From positions 620,001 to 684,000 of the forward strand of contig NC_020449.1 of assembly GCF_000146065.2 (NCBI RefSeq): DNA of 64,000 nucleotides. Reading direction: 5' to 3'. The notes beneath the pieces are model-generated. The model was not told the origin of the DNA. It made no database searches and worked only from the letters and a program-made list of their open reading frames with translations. The DNA comes from Candidatus Cloacimonas acidaminovorans str. Evry. GTDB taxonomy: Bacteria; Cloacimonadota; Cloacimonadia; Cloacimonadales; Cloacimonadaceae. A program made the translations under genes and the position numbers. Positions 1 to 8,917 of the stretch are shown in pieces. Each line of letters begins with the position of its first letter. Within the stretch, counting starts at the first letter, position 1.

Positions 1-1148
1 ACACCTCCCACGATGCTGTAAGGAATTTCTGCCTGAATTAAGGCACTTTCAAAAACCCGGGACTGCGCATTGGTTCTATATAAAACAGCTATTTCGCGTA
101 AAGGAATTCCTTTTCTCTGCAGTTTAAGAATGGCATCGGTAATTCTGTTTGCTTCCTCAATTTCGTTTTCATAAACAGCAAGAACGGGTTTATCACCAAC
201 AGGAAGTTCACTCCAAAGCTCTTTACTGTGTCTTCTTCGGTTATTGGCTATAACGGCATTGGCTAAAGCTAAAATATTGCCTGTGCTTCTGTAATTTTGT
301 TCCAGACGAATGCTATGCACCGAATTATAATCCTTTTCAAATTCCAGAATATTGCGTAAACTTGCACCCCTAAAGCTGTAAATTGCCTGATCATCATCTC
401 CTACAACGCAAACCCTTTGATGGCCTCCGGCAATTTGATGCACTATTTCAAACTGCGCTTTATTGGTATCCTGATATTCATCAATCATCACATATTGAAA
501 TTGAGCGCGGTATTTTTCTCGCACTGTGTTATTATTCAGCAAAAGTTTAGCTGTCCACAGCAAAATATCGTCAAAATCCAATGCCTGATTAAGCAGAAGT
601 TGTTGCTGATAAAGCCGGTAAATATTCAAAAAAGTGGCAAATTCGCTATCTTTATCTTCCCCCTGAAATTTAATATCTTCCGGCAGCATCAGTTTGTTTT
701 TATATCGGCTGATGCGAGTTAATATATTGTTAATAGGAAAGCTCTGTTTATCAAAGCCATATTCCTTGTAAATCTTCTTCAAAAGGGACTTTTGGGTATC
801 TTCATCGTAAATGGAAAAATTGGCGTTAAAAGGCAGATGAGCACTTTCAAAGCGTAAAATGCGACAGCAAATTGCGTGAAAAGTCCCTACCCATAATGAC
901 CTTACCGGGATATTCAGTAATTTTTCCAGGCGTTCCTGCAATTCCCGAGCTGCTTTATTAGTGAAAGTAACAATCAATATATTCCAAGGATGCACCTGTT
1001 TTTCCTTAATGAGATAAGCAGTCCTGTAGATTAGCGAGCGTGTTTTTCCGGAACCGGCTCCCGCTAAAACTAAGACCGGATTTTCTGTATCGGTAACAAC
1101 TTCCAACTGCCTTTCGTTCAGTTGGGAAGCATAAAAGTTATTGTTCAT
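1..1148 (-). CDS. pcrA: ATP-dependent DNA helicase, PcrA/UvrD/Rep family (3' end outside the window)
   Basis: Superfamily 1A 3'-5' DNA helicase that uses ATP to unwind DNA during repair and replication restart. I translated the first 382 codons by hand. Walker A (AGAGSGKT) lies at residues 29-36, motif Ia (TFTNKAA) near 61, the Walker B/DEYQDT box at 223-228, motif III (GDDDQAIYSFRGA) at 250-262 and LEQNYRST shortly after. The ATG at 1148-1146 is 2 bases past the stop of the upstream lipoprotein gene, so it is probably the last visible gene of the operon from 5406. The C-terminal half, including motifs V and VI, is missing only because the window ends. PcrA, UvrD and Rep cannot be separated from this half, so the symbol is provisional. 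Confidence 0.93.
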   Translation of the reverse strand, partial: MNNNFYASQLNERQLEVVTDTENPVLVLAGAGSGKTRSLIYRTAYLIKEKQVHPWNILIVTFTNKAARELQERLEKLLNIPVRSLWVGTFHAICCRILRFESAHLPFNANFSIYDEDTQKSLLKKIYKEYGFDKQSFPINNILTRISRYKNKLMLPEDIKFQGEDKDSEFATFLNIYRLYQQQLLLNQALDFDDILLWTAKLLLNNNTVREKYRAQFQYVMIDEYQDTNKAQFEIVHQIAGGHQRVCVVGDDDQAIYSFRGASLRNILEFEKDYNSVHSIRLEQNYRSTGNILALANAVIANNRRRHSKELWSELPVGDKPVLAVYENEIEEANRITDAILKLQRKGIPLREIAVLYRTNAQSRVFESALIQAEIPYSIVGG

Positions 1149-1150
1149 AG

Positions 1151-1579
1151 CTAAGGAATACGAACCCAATAGGGTTCTGACCTACGCCCTTCCAGTTTGC
1201 CCTCTGGATATATTTTATAAGCAGAAATCCGATAATAAAAATCTATTTTAGGTTGAACTGAAGGGTCATCAGCACTGCTATGCATAAATTCGTTAGTTTT
1301 TACATCACCGACTAAGGCATAAGAGGAATAATAGCCCATTCCCCTGTAAATAAAATATCCATCTGTGTTGGATGCACTATTAGCTACCCATTTTATATTT
1401 ACCCAGCAGGGATTTTGATGTTGTGATGAAGTAGTATGAGAAATTCCCGTAACCGGTTCCGGAACTGTAATATCTCCATTGCCATTAGGATCAAGAGGAT
1501 TGCTGCGTTTCAAACTGCAGGAGGCAATCAAAGTAATCAGCATAATGAGGATTATTATTTTTGCCAAGTGTTTCACCAT
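1151..1579 (-). CDS. Small lipoprotein with a fibronectin-III-like domain
   Basis: A 142-residue protein with a type II signal peptide: KHLAKI, a hydrophobic stretch and a lipobox ending at Cys21 (LIASC). After the Cys comes SNPLDPNGNG, a motif I associate with FCB-group lipoproteins. Residues about 40-142 look like one beta-sandwich of the FnIII type (WVNIKWVANS...DGYFIYRG...YYRISAY). Its ATG follows the TAA of the DUF5683-like gene with no gap, which suggests translational coupling. It is probably anchored in the outer membrane or facing the periplasm. The partner is unknown. The family call rests on motif appearance only. Confidence 0.75.
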   Translation of the reverse strand: MVKHLAKIIILIMLITLIASCSLKRSNPLDPNGNGDITVPEPVTGISHTTSSQHQNPCWVNIKWVANSASNTDGYFIYRGMGYYSSYALVGDVKTNEFMHSSADDPSVQPKIDFYYRISAYKIYPEGKLEGRRSEPYWVRIP

Positions 1580-2182
1580 TTAAAACCTCACTTCTATTCC
1601 TGTAGGCGTAATATTTACAGGACCGCTTTTACTGCGTTCCATAATTTCCTCCCATAAACGGACATTATAATCCTGCGTGGATTGAATTACATCAAAGATA
1701 TTATAAGCCCAAATAATTCCTGCAGCACCCATCAGGATAAAGGAATATTGATAGGGAACCTGAGCATCCTTATAATACCTTTCTATTTCATCTACCTGAG
1801 TTGCCTGTTTATATAGCTTATATTTACTTAAAGCTCTATCCAGAAAATAGAAAGAAGTTCCTGCCAGCACTATTTCTGTGCCTAAAATAACAGTTCCTTT
1901 TGTGCTTTCTTTAGCTGAAAATTGTCCCCAACCGGGAATAATAGCAGATTTAAGAATATTTGTGTTTAAAGGTTGAGCTTCCAGTTCATAAATCTGTAAT
2001 AAGTCCTGCCTTTGTTTCAAGTCCTGCCGGTAGGCATTTCTATCCAGATAATTTTTCCAGCCGTATTTTGTAGTATCGGAAAATGCCTTAATATCAAAGC
2101 TCTGTGCCTTTAGGGGAAGAGCCGTTGTTCCGCAAATAATGCACAACAAAAGGAAGAGGAAGATTTTAGTTCTTGCTTTCAT
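1580..2182 (-). CDS. DUF5683-like secreted/membrane protein
   Basis: A 200-residue protein with an N-terminal hydrophobic signal (about residues 7-26, ending LPLKAQ). The centre has SAIIPGWGQF, the P-G-x-G-Q signature I associate with DUF5683 and related small envelope proteins of Bacteroidetes-like bacteria. Two further hydrophobic stretches follow (TVILGTEIVLAGTSFYFL and FILMGAAGIIWAYNIFDVI). Its ATG overlaps the TGA of the upstream TPR gene as ATGA, a classic coupling arrangement. No enzymatic residues are recognisable. A role in the cell envelope is inferred from the signal peptide, membrane segments and lipoprotein neighbours. Confidence 0.7.
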   Translation of the reverse strand: MKARTKIFLFLLLCIICGTTALPLKAQSFDIKAFSDTTKYGWKNYLDRNAYRQDLKQRQDLLQIYELEAQPLNTNILKSAIIPGWGQFSAKESTKGTVILGTEIVLAGTSFYFLDRALSKYKLYKQATQVDEIERYYKDAQVPYQYSFILMGAAGIIWAYNIFDVIQSTQDYNVRLWEEIMERSKSGPVNITPTGIEVRF

Positions 2183-3606
2183 TGCATCAATGCCTCAGAA
2201 AGCTTGTTTAAAGGTATAATACTTCTATCTCTTAGATTTATTTGCCACACATACAAATAGGTCTCATTAGGGGTAAGCAAATCGTAGCGTGCCTCATATT
2301 TATATTGTCCTGTAGAAAGCATCAATTTCCATCCACTATCTTGAATTTCGTATTCCTTATAGCGTTTCAGCAATTCCTTCTTTTGATTTTGTATACGGTT
2401 AGTTAATAATCCACCTTTGTATTCAGTAATAATTTTACGGGCAAAAGCAGCAGGATTCTTGTTTGCCTCAATCATATTCTGAACTAAATTTGCCTTTTGT
2501 TTATATTCCGGTTTGGGGTCTAAAGCATAGGCAGAATTATATGCCTGCAATGCTTCATTCAGTTTACCCGTTGCTTCCAGTTGTTCACCCTGTTTATAAA
2601 GATCAGCGGCTTTGCGGATATTTTCCTGAATTGTAAATAAACGGTCTATTGCCTCCAGGGCAGGAGGATAATCGGGAATAATTTCAAAGGTCTTACGATA
2701 ATGCACTAAAGCACCTTGAAAATCACCTGCTTCCAGTAAACTGTTTCCTTTTTGGATAAAGAGATTAGTGATGGATTCCAGGCGATGAATAATGCTCTCC
2801 TTTTTCTGGGGATAATATTGCATTGCAATTCTAAACAAACGGTCTGCTTCTATATAATCCTGTTGGCTAAGCAGTTCTTCTGCCTGTTTCTCATAAACAT
2901 CCGAAATCAGTTTATTCACCTGGTTCATATCTACAACCGGATATTTGGAAATTTCAAATAGCTCTTTTAAGGCATCGGCATAGTAGCCCTGTTCTGTTAA
3001 GACCTCAGCATATTTCAATTTTCCCGGTATAAAACGCATTACATAATTTCGTGCCAGAATTTCATAAGGACTATTGGGATAGTTATCAAAAAGGCGCATA
3101 TAATCATTCCAAGCTGATTCATTATCTGCCTTCACATCTAAAAAATATCCAATTCTGCGATAAAGCACTTCAGGAATTAAAGGACTTTCCGGAACCTCTC
3201 TAATTATAGCATCCAGATAGCTCTTGCTTACTATCCGGTTACCTTCTTTTTCCGCTTCCATAGCAAGGTCACGATAAATTTCTGCCAGACGCAAATTGGC
3301 GGAATCCGAATTTGCCAGCTTGAAAAAACGAATTGCCAGGGGCCAGTTCTTTTTCTCTACAGCTGCTTCCGCTAAGGCAGAATAACAATTGGAACGCACT
3401 ATTTCAGCCCGGGTGGCAATAGCTCTATTTTCAGCATTAGCAATCAAATCATCCAATTCCACAATTGCTGCTGCGTAAAGATTTTTCTGGTATAACTCTT
3501 CCGCACTTCTTAAGCGGTTAATTTCGCAGCCGCTAAGAATTATTACTATAAGTAGCAGGAGAATTATTTTATATCTGGTAAACAACATCTTCCCTGGCGA
3601 ATTCAA
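2179..3606 (-). CDS. TPR-repeat lipoprotein
   Basis: Lipoprotein with a lipobox (IILSGC) near residue 27 and a long array of TPR-type helical pairs, including segments such as GNSLLEAGDFQGALVHYRKTFEIIPDYPPAL and GEQLEATGKLNEALQAYNSAYALDPKPEY. TPR solenoids bind proteins, so this is probably an envelope scaffold. The longest frame starts at a TTG (3606-3604) behind GAGG. An ATG at 3588-3586 behind AGGGAAG gives MLFTRYKIILLLL, a more normal signal peptide, and is at least as likely. With either start the gene overlaps the 3' end of the MBL gene, so it is translated as part of the same operon. Confidence 0.8.
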   Translation of the reverse strand: MNSPGKMLFTRYKIILLLLIVIILSGCEINRLRSAEELYQKNLYAAAIVELDDLIANAENRAIATRAEIVRSNCYSALAEAAVEKKNWPLAIRFFKLANSDSANLRLAEIYRDLAMEAEKEGNRIVSKSYLDAIIREVPESPLIPEVLYRRIGYFLDVKADNESAWNDYMRLFDNYPNSPYEILARNYVMRFIPGKLKYAEVLTEQGYYADALKELFEISKYPVVDMNQVNKLISDVYEKQAEELLSQQDYIEADRLFRIAMQYYPQKKESIIHRLESITNLFIQKGNSLLEAGDFQGALVHYRKTFEIIPDYPPALEAIDRLFTIQENIRKAADLYKQGEQLEATGKLNEALQAYNSAYALDPKPEYKQKANLVQNMIEANKNPAAFARKIITEYKGGLLTNRIQNQKKELLKRYKEYEIQDSGWKLMLSTGQYKYEARYDLLTPNETYLYVWQINLRDRSIIPLNKLSEALMQ

Positions 3607-4306
3607 ATACCTCAGGATTCAGTTCCTCTTTCCGGTTTTCCAATTCCGGGGTTATTCCATGGGTGAGGATTATTTTCTTTATGGCAGTATATTTCAGTTT
3701 TATTATCTGTTCCGCTTCAGGATGACCCGCATCTACTAAAACGGTATGTGCCTCTTTTAATGTATCCATAATGCAATCGGTGGTCTCTATATCACTGGTA
3801 TAAACAAATTTTCCCTGTTTTCCGGTAAAACAAAGTGACCAGGATTTCATCTGATTGGGCAATTTATATTCACTGATTATAGATGCATACCGATACAAAT
3901 GATCATTGGGCACGGCATAAATCCAATCAAAATATAGCTCCGCTTGTTCTATATCCCGAATTAACAAATTAAAACCGAATTTCTGAGGGTAGGTATACAT
4001 CAATTGTAAGATTTCCAGAAAGGAAGCAGGACGCTCTGGTAAAAATAGCAAAAGATCACGCTTTCTATTTTGCAGGTATAACATTTGCAAAACCATAAAT
4101 AGACCATCAAGGTGATCGGGATGATAATGCGTAATAAAAATGGCATCCAGCTCTTCGGCAGCAACTTTATGCTCCAGTAAACGATGAGCACAGCTATCTC
4201 CACAATCAGCCAGAATTAAATTATTCTCTTTCCGAATAAGAATACTGGAAAGATGTTTATCAAGTTGTGGCAAACCCGGTCCCGAACCTAAAATAGTCAG
4301 TTCCAT
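3569..4306 (-). CDS. MBL-fold metallohydrolase, RNase Z-like
   Basis: A 245-residue metallo-beta-lactamase-fold protein. The N-terminus MELTILGSGPGLPQ resembles the first strand of RNase Z/ElaC-type enzymes. The metal-binding signature THYHPDH lies at residues 59-65 (H60, H62, D64, H65). Later candidate ligands are the Asp in YTSDIETT and the His in LVDAGHPEAE and LTHGITPE. It lacks an obvious exosite arm and is shorter than typical RNase Z (about 300 residues), so I do not call it tRNase Z. It could hydrolyse a phosphodiester or another ester. It sits 2 bases downstream of the WecA/MraY-type gene in the same operon. Confidence 0.85.
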   Translation of the reverse strand: MELTILGSGPGLPQLDKHLSSILIRKENNLILADCGDSCAHRLLEHKVAAEELDAIFITHYHPDHLDGLFMVLQMLYLQNRKRDLLLFLPERPASFLEILQLMYTYPQKFGFNLLIRDIEQAELYFDWIYAVPNDHLYRYASIISEYKLPNQMKSWSLCFTGKQGKFVYTSDIETTDCIMDTLKEAHTVLVDAGHPEAEQIIKLKYTAIKKIILTHGITPELENRKEELNPEVFEFAREDVVYQI

Positions 4307-4308
4307 AT

Positions 4309-5406
4309 TTACTCCTTTTTGTGTTTTTGCTGGTTTGCCGGAACTACAATTGGCACTTTATCCAGCTTGCGTCCAATAAATAAAAAGAATCCCGCAAAGA
4401 TAACAGTCGTTATAATCAGTAAATGCCGATTGCCAATTCTGAAAATAATTATTGAGGTTAACGCTATCAGCACATTGATGGTATAAATCATAATGGCGGT
4501 AATTTTAACTGAGCCCAAAATAGTATTCATCCTGTGCGTACTATGATCTCTTCCACCTTGTGTAACTTGCCTTCCATCCCTTCTGCGGGTGTAACTTACC
4601 AAAGAAATATCAAAAATAGCATAAGAAAGCAAAAGCACCGGTAATAAATAGAAAAACCTGTCATTATAACGATTAGCAGCATAACGAGCCATCAAAATCC
4701 CCATTGAGGATAAAAAATAACCGATAAACATACTGCCCGCATCACCTAAAAAAATGCGCGCCGGATTAAAATTATAGGGCAGAAAACCAAAAGTAGAACC
4801 CGCAAAACTAAGAGCAATCAAAGCCATTAAAGCCATTGCTTCCTGATTTGCCTGCGTCGTATTGACCAAAGCAAAAGCAAAAAAACCCAGCCCCAAAATG
4901 CCTGCCATTCCACTTATAATACCATCCATATTATCCAAAAAATTCAGCGCATTCATCAGCCCTACCATCCAAAGTAACATAATGGGCAAGGAAAGATATA
5001 TGCTGCCAAACATCAATCCCAATTCGCCGATGGTAAAATTCGTGCCTATAAATAGTAAACTTACCGCTATCTGACCTGCCAATTTTACCGCTGGTTTCAT
5101 TCCCTTGTGATCATCTATTATCCCTATTAAAACAATTATTATAGAACCGGCTAAATAACCCAGCATCGGCTTGTCCAAATAACGACCCGGAGTAATTAAA
5201 ACATCATAAATGCAAAGCAATACAAAACCGGTGGCTACACTCAAACCTCCTAAAAGAGGGATGTTTTTCAAGTGTATTTTACGCGCTTCGGGCTTGTCTA
5301 CGAAGTTCAAAGCACTTGCCAAACGAATGATAAAAGGCGTTAAACCATACACAAATAGCCACGCCATTATGAATACACTTAAGTATTCATAAATCCGGTT
5401 TTCCAT
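4309..5406 (-). CDS. MraY/WecA-family undecaprenyl-phosphate glycosyl-1-phosphate transferase
   Basis: Polytopic membrane enzyme of the PNPT family, which moves a sugar-1-phosphate from a UDP-sugar onto undecaprenyl phosphate at the start of a surface polysaccharide. Visible family motifs are the Asp pair in IGIIDDHKG (98-99), NFLDNMDG (155-162), FLGDAGSMFIGY (219-230) and a WecA/TagO-type His motif GGRDHSTHR (284-292). About ten hydrophobic helices span its 365 residues, the usual family length. The DHSTHR motif favours the WecA/TagO branch (GlcNAc-1-P) over MraY. It is the first gene of the leftward operon, immediately downstream in transcription of a repeat-rich stretch. Confidence 0.92.
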   Translation of the reverse strand: MENRIYEYLSVFIMAWLFVYGLTPFIIRLASALNFVDKPEARKIHLKNIPLLGGLSVATGFVLLCIYDVLITPGRYLDKPMLGYLAGSIIIVLIGIIDDHKGMKPAVKLAGQIAVSLLFIGTNFTIGELGLMFGSIYLSLPIMLLWMVGLMNALNFLDNMDGIISGMAGILGLGFFAFALVNTTQANQEAMALMALIALSFAGSTFGFLPYNFNPARIFLGDAGSMFIGYFLSSMGILMARYAANRYNDRFFYLLPVLLLSYAIFDISLVSYTRRRDGRQVTQGGRDHSTHRMNTILGSVKITAIMIYTINVLIALTSIIIFRIGNRHLLIITTVIFAGFFLFIGRKLDKVPIVVPANQQKHKKE

Positions 5407-5478
5407 CGCACCGCTCCACTATTTTCTTACCAAGCAAAAAAAGAAAGAGATTTTGTCAAGAACGAATGAAGAAAATAT

Positions 5479-5588
5479 GGTTGAGATGGTTGAGAAGGTT
5501 GAGAAGGTTGAGAAAGTTGAGAAGGTTGAGAAGGTTGAGAAAGTTTAGAAGGTTGGGTGGGTTGAGAAGGTTTAAATGGTTGAGATAC
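5479..5588. repeat. 9-bp minisatellite (GGTTGAGAA)n
   Basis: About a dozen imperfect copies of GGTTGAGAA, with GGTTGAGAT, AGTTGAGAA and GGTTTAGAA variants. The reverse complement (TTCTCAACC) follows the REP-like repeats at 38568 and 63916, so the minisatellite and REP element travel as a composite. The strand is purine-rich. Open frames through it are simple repeats (SQPSQPSQP) and are not believed. Confidence 0.9.
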
Positions 5589-5591
5589 CTT

Positions 5592-5741
5592 AAAGCCCGT
5601 AGGGCGAAACAATAATAGCGATGGTGGCGTAAGCCCCTCGGAAAATGAAAACCCCGAGATCCTTTTTCCTTTTATCTTCCCCTTTGCCAAAAGCCCCTTA
5701 GGGCGACACAATGATAGCGATGGCGGCGTAAGCCCCTCGGA
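5592..5741 (-). repeat. Two REP-like palindromic repeats (family 2)
   Basis: Two copies of a roughly 50-bp element at 5592-5641 and 5690-5740. In its own orientation it reads GAGGGGCTTACGCC, CACCATCGCTATTATTG and CGCCCTACGGGCTTT. It holds two short hairpin motifs: GGGGCTTACGCC, and GCCC-TAC-GGGC. The same family recurs at 38212-38557, 62812-62860 and 63363-63910. Confidence 0.88.
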
Positions 5742-5767
5742 AAATTCACGATTTAATCGCGGTGAAG

Positions 5768-8700
5768 TTTTGACTCTAAACCGACCCTTTTGTGGTTGCA
5801 ACTATATTTTGAGGTAACAGGAAATGTTATTCGTTGCCTTCTACTTTCAAAGCTGAAGCTCGGTTTAGAGTTAAAACAAAAGAAACCGACCCTTTTGTGG
5901 TTGCAACTATATTTTGAGGTAACAGGAAATGTTATTCACTGCCTTCTACTTTCAAAGCTGAAGCTCGGTTTAGAGTTAAAACAAAAGTATCCCCCGAAGC
6001 CACAAATTCTGAACAATTCCTACCCCACATTTCTGGAGTGAAAAAATACTTTCTTTCACGATTGTGGAATTCGTGAGTTTATTGTAGCTCGGTTGCCAGT
6101 TTTCTTTTTCTTTTTTTCCGTGACCGTTGTATTCGTAAGTTTATTGTAGCTCGGTTGCAAGTGTGCAGGGTTCTTGTTTTAACTCACAATTTTGAAGTTT
6201 GGAGACCAGTTGAAAGATAGTTGTTAGTGTGCACAAATTGAGGGTTGTGGTTTCCGTGATGGCAGTGGCAAAATTGTAAGTCAAAACAAGCATCGTTGCA
6301 ACTATATGCAGACGCGATGAGGTTTTGACTCTAAACCGACCCTTTTGTGGTTGCAACTATATTTTGAGGTAACAGGAAATTTTATTCGTTGCCTTCAACT
6401 TTCAAAGCTGAAGCTCGGTTTAGAGTTAAAACAAAAGTACCCCCCGAAGCCACAAATCAAGAACAATTCCAATCCAACCCTGCTGATGTGAAAAAATACC
6501 TTCTTTCACGATTGTGGGATTTGTGAGTTTATTGTAGCTCGGTTGTAAGTGTGCTTGCTTCTTGTTTTAACTCACAATTTTTTGATTCGGAAATAGGTAA
6601 AAGCTCGGCTGAAAGTGAAATAATGAGAGGGATGTGGTTTTCTGGAAGGCAAGTGAAAATTGTAAGTCAAAACAAGCAGAGGGGGGAGGTTTTGACTCTA
6701 AACCGACCCTGTAGTGTTTGCAACGAAATTCTGACGCAACAGAAAATTTTGTTCTTTGCCTTCTACTTTCAAAGCTGAAGCTCGGTTTAGAGTTAAAACA
6801 AAAGTATCCCCCGAAGCCACAAATCAAGAACAATTCCAATCCAACCCTGCTGATGTGAAAAAATACCTTCTTTCACGATTGTGGAATTCGTGAGTTTATT
6901 GTAGCTCGGTTGCCAGTTTTCTTTTTCTTTTTTTCCGTGACCGTTGTATTCGTAAGTTTATTGTAGCTCGGTTGCAAGTGTGCAGGGTTCTTGTTTTAAC
7001 TCACAATTTTGAAGTTTGGAGACCAGTTGAAAGATAGTTGTTAGTGTGCACAAATTGAGGGTTGTGGTTTCCGTGATGGCAGTGGCAAAATTGTAAGTCA
7101 AAACAAGCATCGTTGCAACTATATGCAGACGCGATGAGGTTTTGACTCTAAACCGACCCTTTTGTGGTTGCAACTATATTTTGAGGTAACAGGAAATTTT
7201 ATTCGTTGCCTTCAACTTTCAAAGCTGAAGCTCGGTTTAGAGTTAAAACAAAAGTACCCCCCGAAGCCACAAATCAAGAACAATTCCAATCCAACCCTGC
7301 TGATGTGAAAAAATACTTTCTTTCACGATTGTGGAATTCGTGAGTTCGTTATAGCTCGGTTGTAAGTGTGCAGGGTTCTTGTTTTAACTCACAATTTTTT
7401 GATTCGGAAATAGGTAAAAGCTCGGCTGAAAGTGAAATAATGAGAGGGATGTGGTTTTCTGGAAGGCAAGTGAAAATTGTAAGTCAAAACAAGCATCGGG
7501 GGGAGGTTTTGACTCTAAACCGACCCTTTTGTGGTTGCAACTATATTTTGAGGTAACAGGAAATGTTATTCGTTGCCTTCTACTTTCAAAGCTGAAGCTC
7601 GGTTTAGAGTTAAAACAAAAGTACCCCCCGAAGCCACAAATCAAGAACAATTCCAATCCCACCTTGCTGATGTGAAAAAATACTTTCTTTCACGATTGTG
7701 GAATTTGAGGGGTTGGCGAAGCTCGGTTGTAAGTGTGCGGGGTTCTTGTTTTAACTCACAATTTTTTGATTCGGAAATAGGTAAAAGCTCGGCTGAAAGT
7801 GAAATAATGAGAGGGATGTGGTTTTCTGGAAGGCAAGTGAAAATTGTAAGTCAAAACAAGCAGAGGGGGGAGGTTTTGACTCTAAACCGACCCTTTTGTG
7901 GTTGCAACTATATTTTGAGGTAACAGGAAATTTTATTCGTTGCCTTCTACTTTCAAAGCTGAAGCTCGGTTTAGAGTTAAAACAAAAGTATCCCCCGAAG
8001 CCACAAATTCTGAACAATTCCTACCCCACATTTCTGGAGTGAAAAAATACTTTCTTTCACGATTGTGGAATTTGAGGGGTTGGCGAAGCTCGGTTGTAAG
8101 TGTGCTTTTTCTTTTTTTCCGTGACCGTGGAATTCGTGAGTTCGTTATAGCTCGGTTGTAAGTGTGCGGGGTTCTTGTTTTAACTCACAATTTTGAAATG
8201 AAGAGACCAGTAATAATTTGGTTGTAAGTGTGCACAAATTGTGGGTTGTGGTTTCCGTGAGGGCAGTGGCAAAATTGTAAGTCAAAACAAGCAGAGGGGG
8301 GAGGTTTTGACTCTAAACCGACCCTTTTGTGGTTGCAACTATATTTTGAGGTAACAGGAAATGTTATTCGTTGCCTTCAACTTTCAAAGCTGAAGCTCGG
8401 TTTAGAGTTAAAACAAAAGTATCCCCCGAAGCCACAAATCAAGAACAATTCCAATCCCACCTTGCTGATGTGAAAAAATACTTTCTTTCACGATTGTGGA
8501 ATTCGTGAGTTTGTTGTAGCGCGGTTGTAAGTGTGCTTTTTCTTTTTTTCCGTGACCGTGGAATTCGTGAGTTCGTTATAGCTCGGTTGTAAGTGTGCTT
8601 GCTTCTTGTTTTAACTCACAATTTTGAAATGAAGAGACCAGTAATAATTTGGTTGTAAGTGTGCACAAATTGTGGGTTGTGGTTTCCGTGAGGGCTGTGG

Positions 8701-8849
8701 CAAAATTGTAAGTCAAAACAAGTAGAGGGGGAGGTTTTGACTCTAAACCGACCCTTTCTACGGTTGCAACGAGATTTTGAAGCACCAGGAAATGTTATTC
8801 GTTGCCTTCAACTTTCAAAGCTGAAGCTCGGTTTAGAGTCAAAACAAAA
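5768..8849. repeat. Palindromic repeat array 1 (family 1, alternating A and B elements)
   Basis: A noncoding array of elements about 115 bp long. A elements run from TTTTGACTCTAAACCGA to TCGGTTTAGAGTTAAAACA at 5768-5882, 5884-5987 (5' truncated), 6323-6437, 6690-6804, 7140-7254, 7507-7621, 7874-7988, 8305-8419 and 8735-8849. B elements run from TTGTTTTAACTCACAATTTT to AAAATTGTAAGTCAAAACAA at 6174-6289, 6562-6675, 6991-7106, 7379-7492, 7746-7859, 8173-8290 and 8606-8721. The reverse complement of B has the same tips as A, so A and B lie head to head. Linkers carry other repeats, such as GTGACCGTGGAATTCGTGAG and TAGCTCGGTTGTAAGTGTGC. Short open frames on both strands are by-products of the repeat. 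Confidence 0.93.
6045..7305. repeat. 817-bp near-perfect tandem duplication inside array 1
   Basis: The segment beginning near 6045 recurs near 6862 with an offset of 817 bp. It covers a B element, an A element and their linkers. A 216-bp stretch (6141-6356 versus 6958-7173) translates identically in both copies. This points to recent unequal crossing-over or conversion. Confidence 0.85.
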
Positions 8850-8881
8850 ATTCGCCCCGAAGTTTCTTTCTCCGGGGCGAA
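8845..8881 (-). terminator. Rho-independent terminator after the 725-residue secreted protein gene
   Basis: Hairpin with stem TTCGCCCCG/CGGGGCGAA at 8851-8881. On the minus strand it is followed by a T run. The T run is supplied by the AAAACAAAAA end of the last A element of array 1. Confidence 0.85.
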
Positions 8882-8917
8882 CATATTATTTTACGAATGT
8901 GTAAACGCTCTAACGCG

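Noticed and set aside
6141-8785. Many 60-124-codon open frames on both strands in array 1, some identical (71 codons at 6141 and 6958)
   Set aside because: They repeat with the DNA element, overlap each other on both strands and have no consistent ribosome site. Identity follows from recent DNA duplication.
5768-8849. Integron attC array
   Set aside because: The elements are imperfect palindromes of the right size, but the tips (GTTAAAAC, TTTTGACTC) do not fit the GTTRRRY/RYYYAAC cores, there are no cassette genes between them and no integrase is present.
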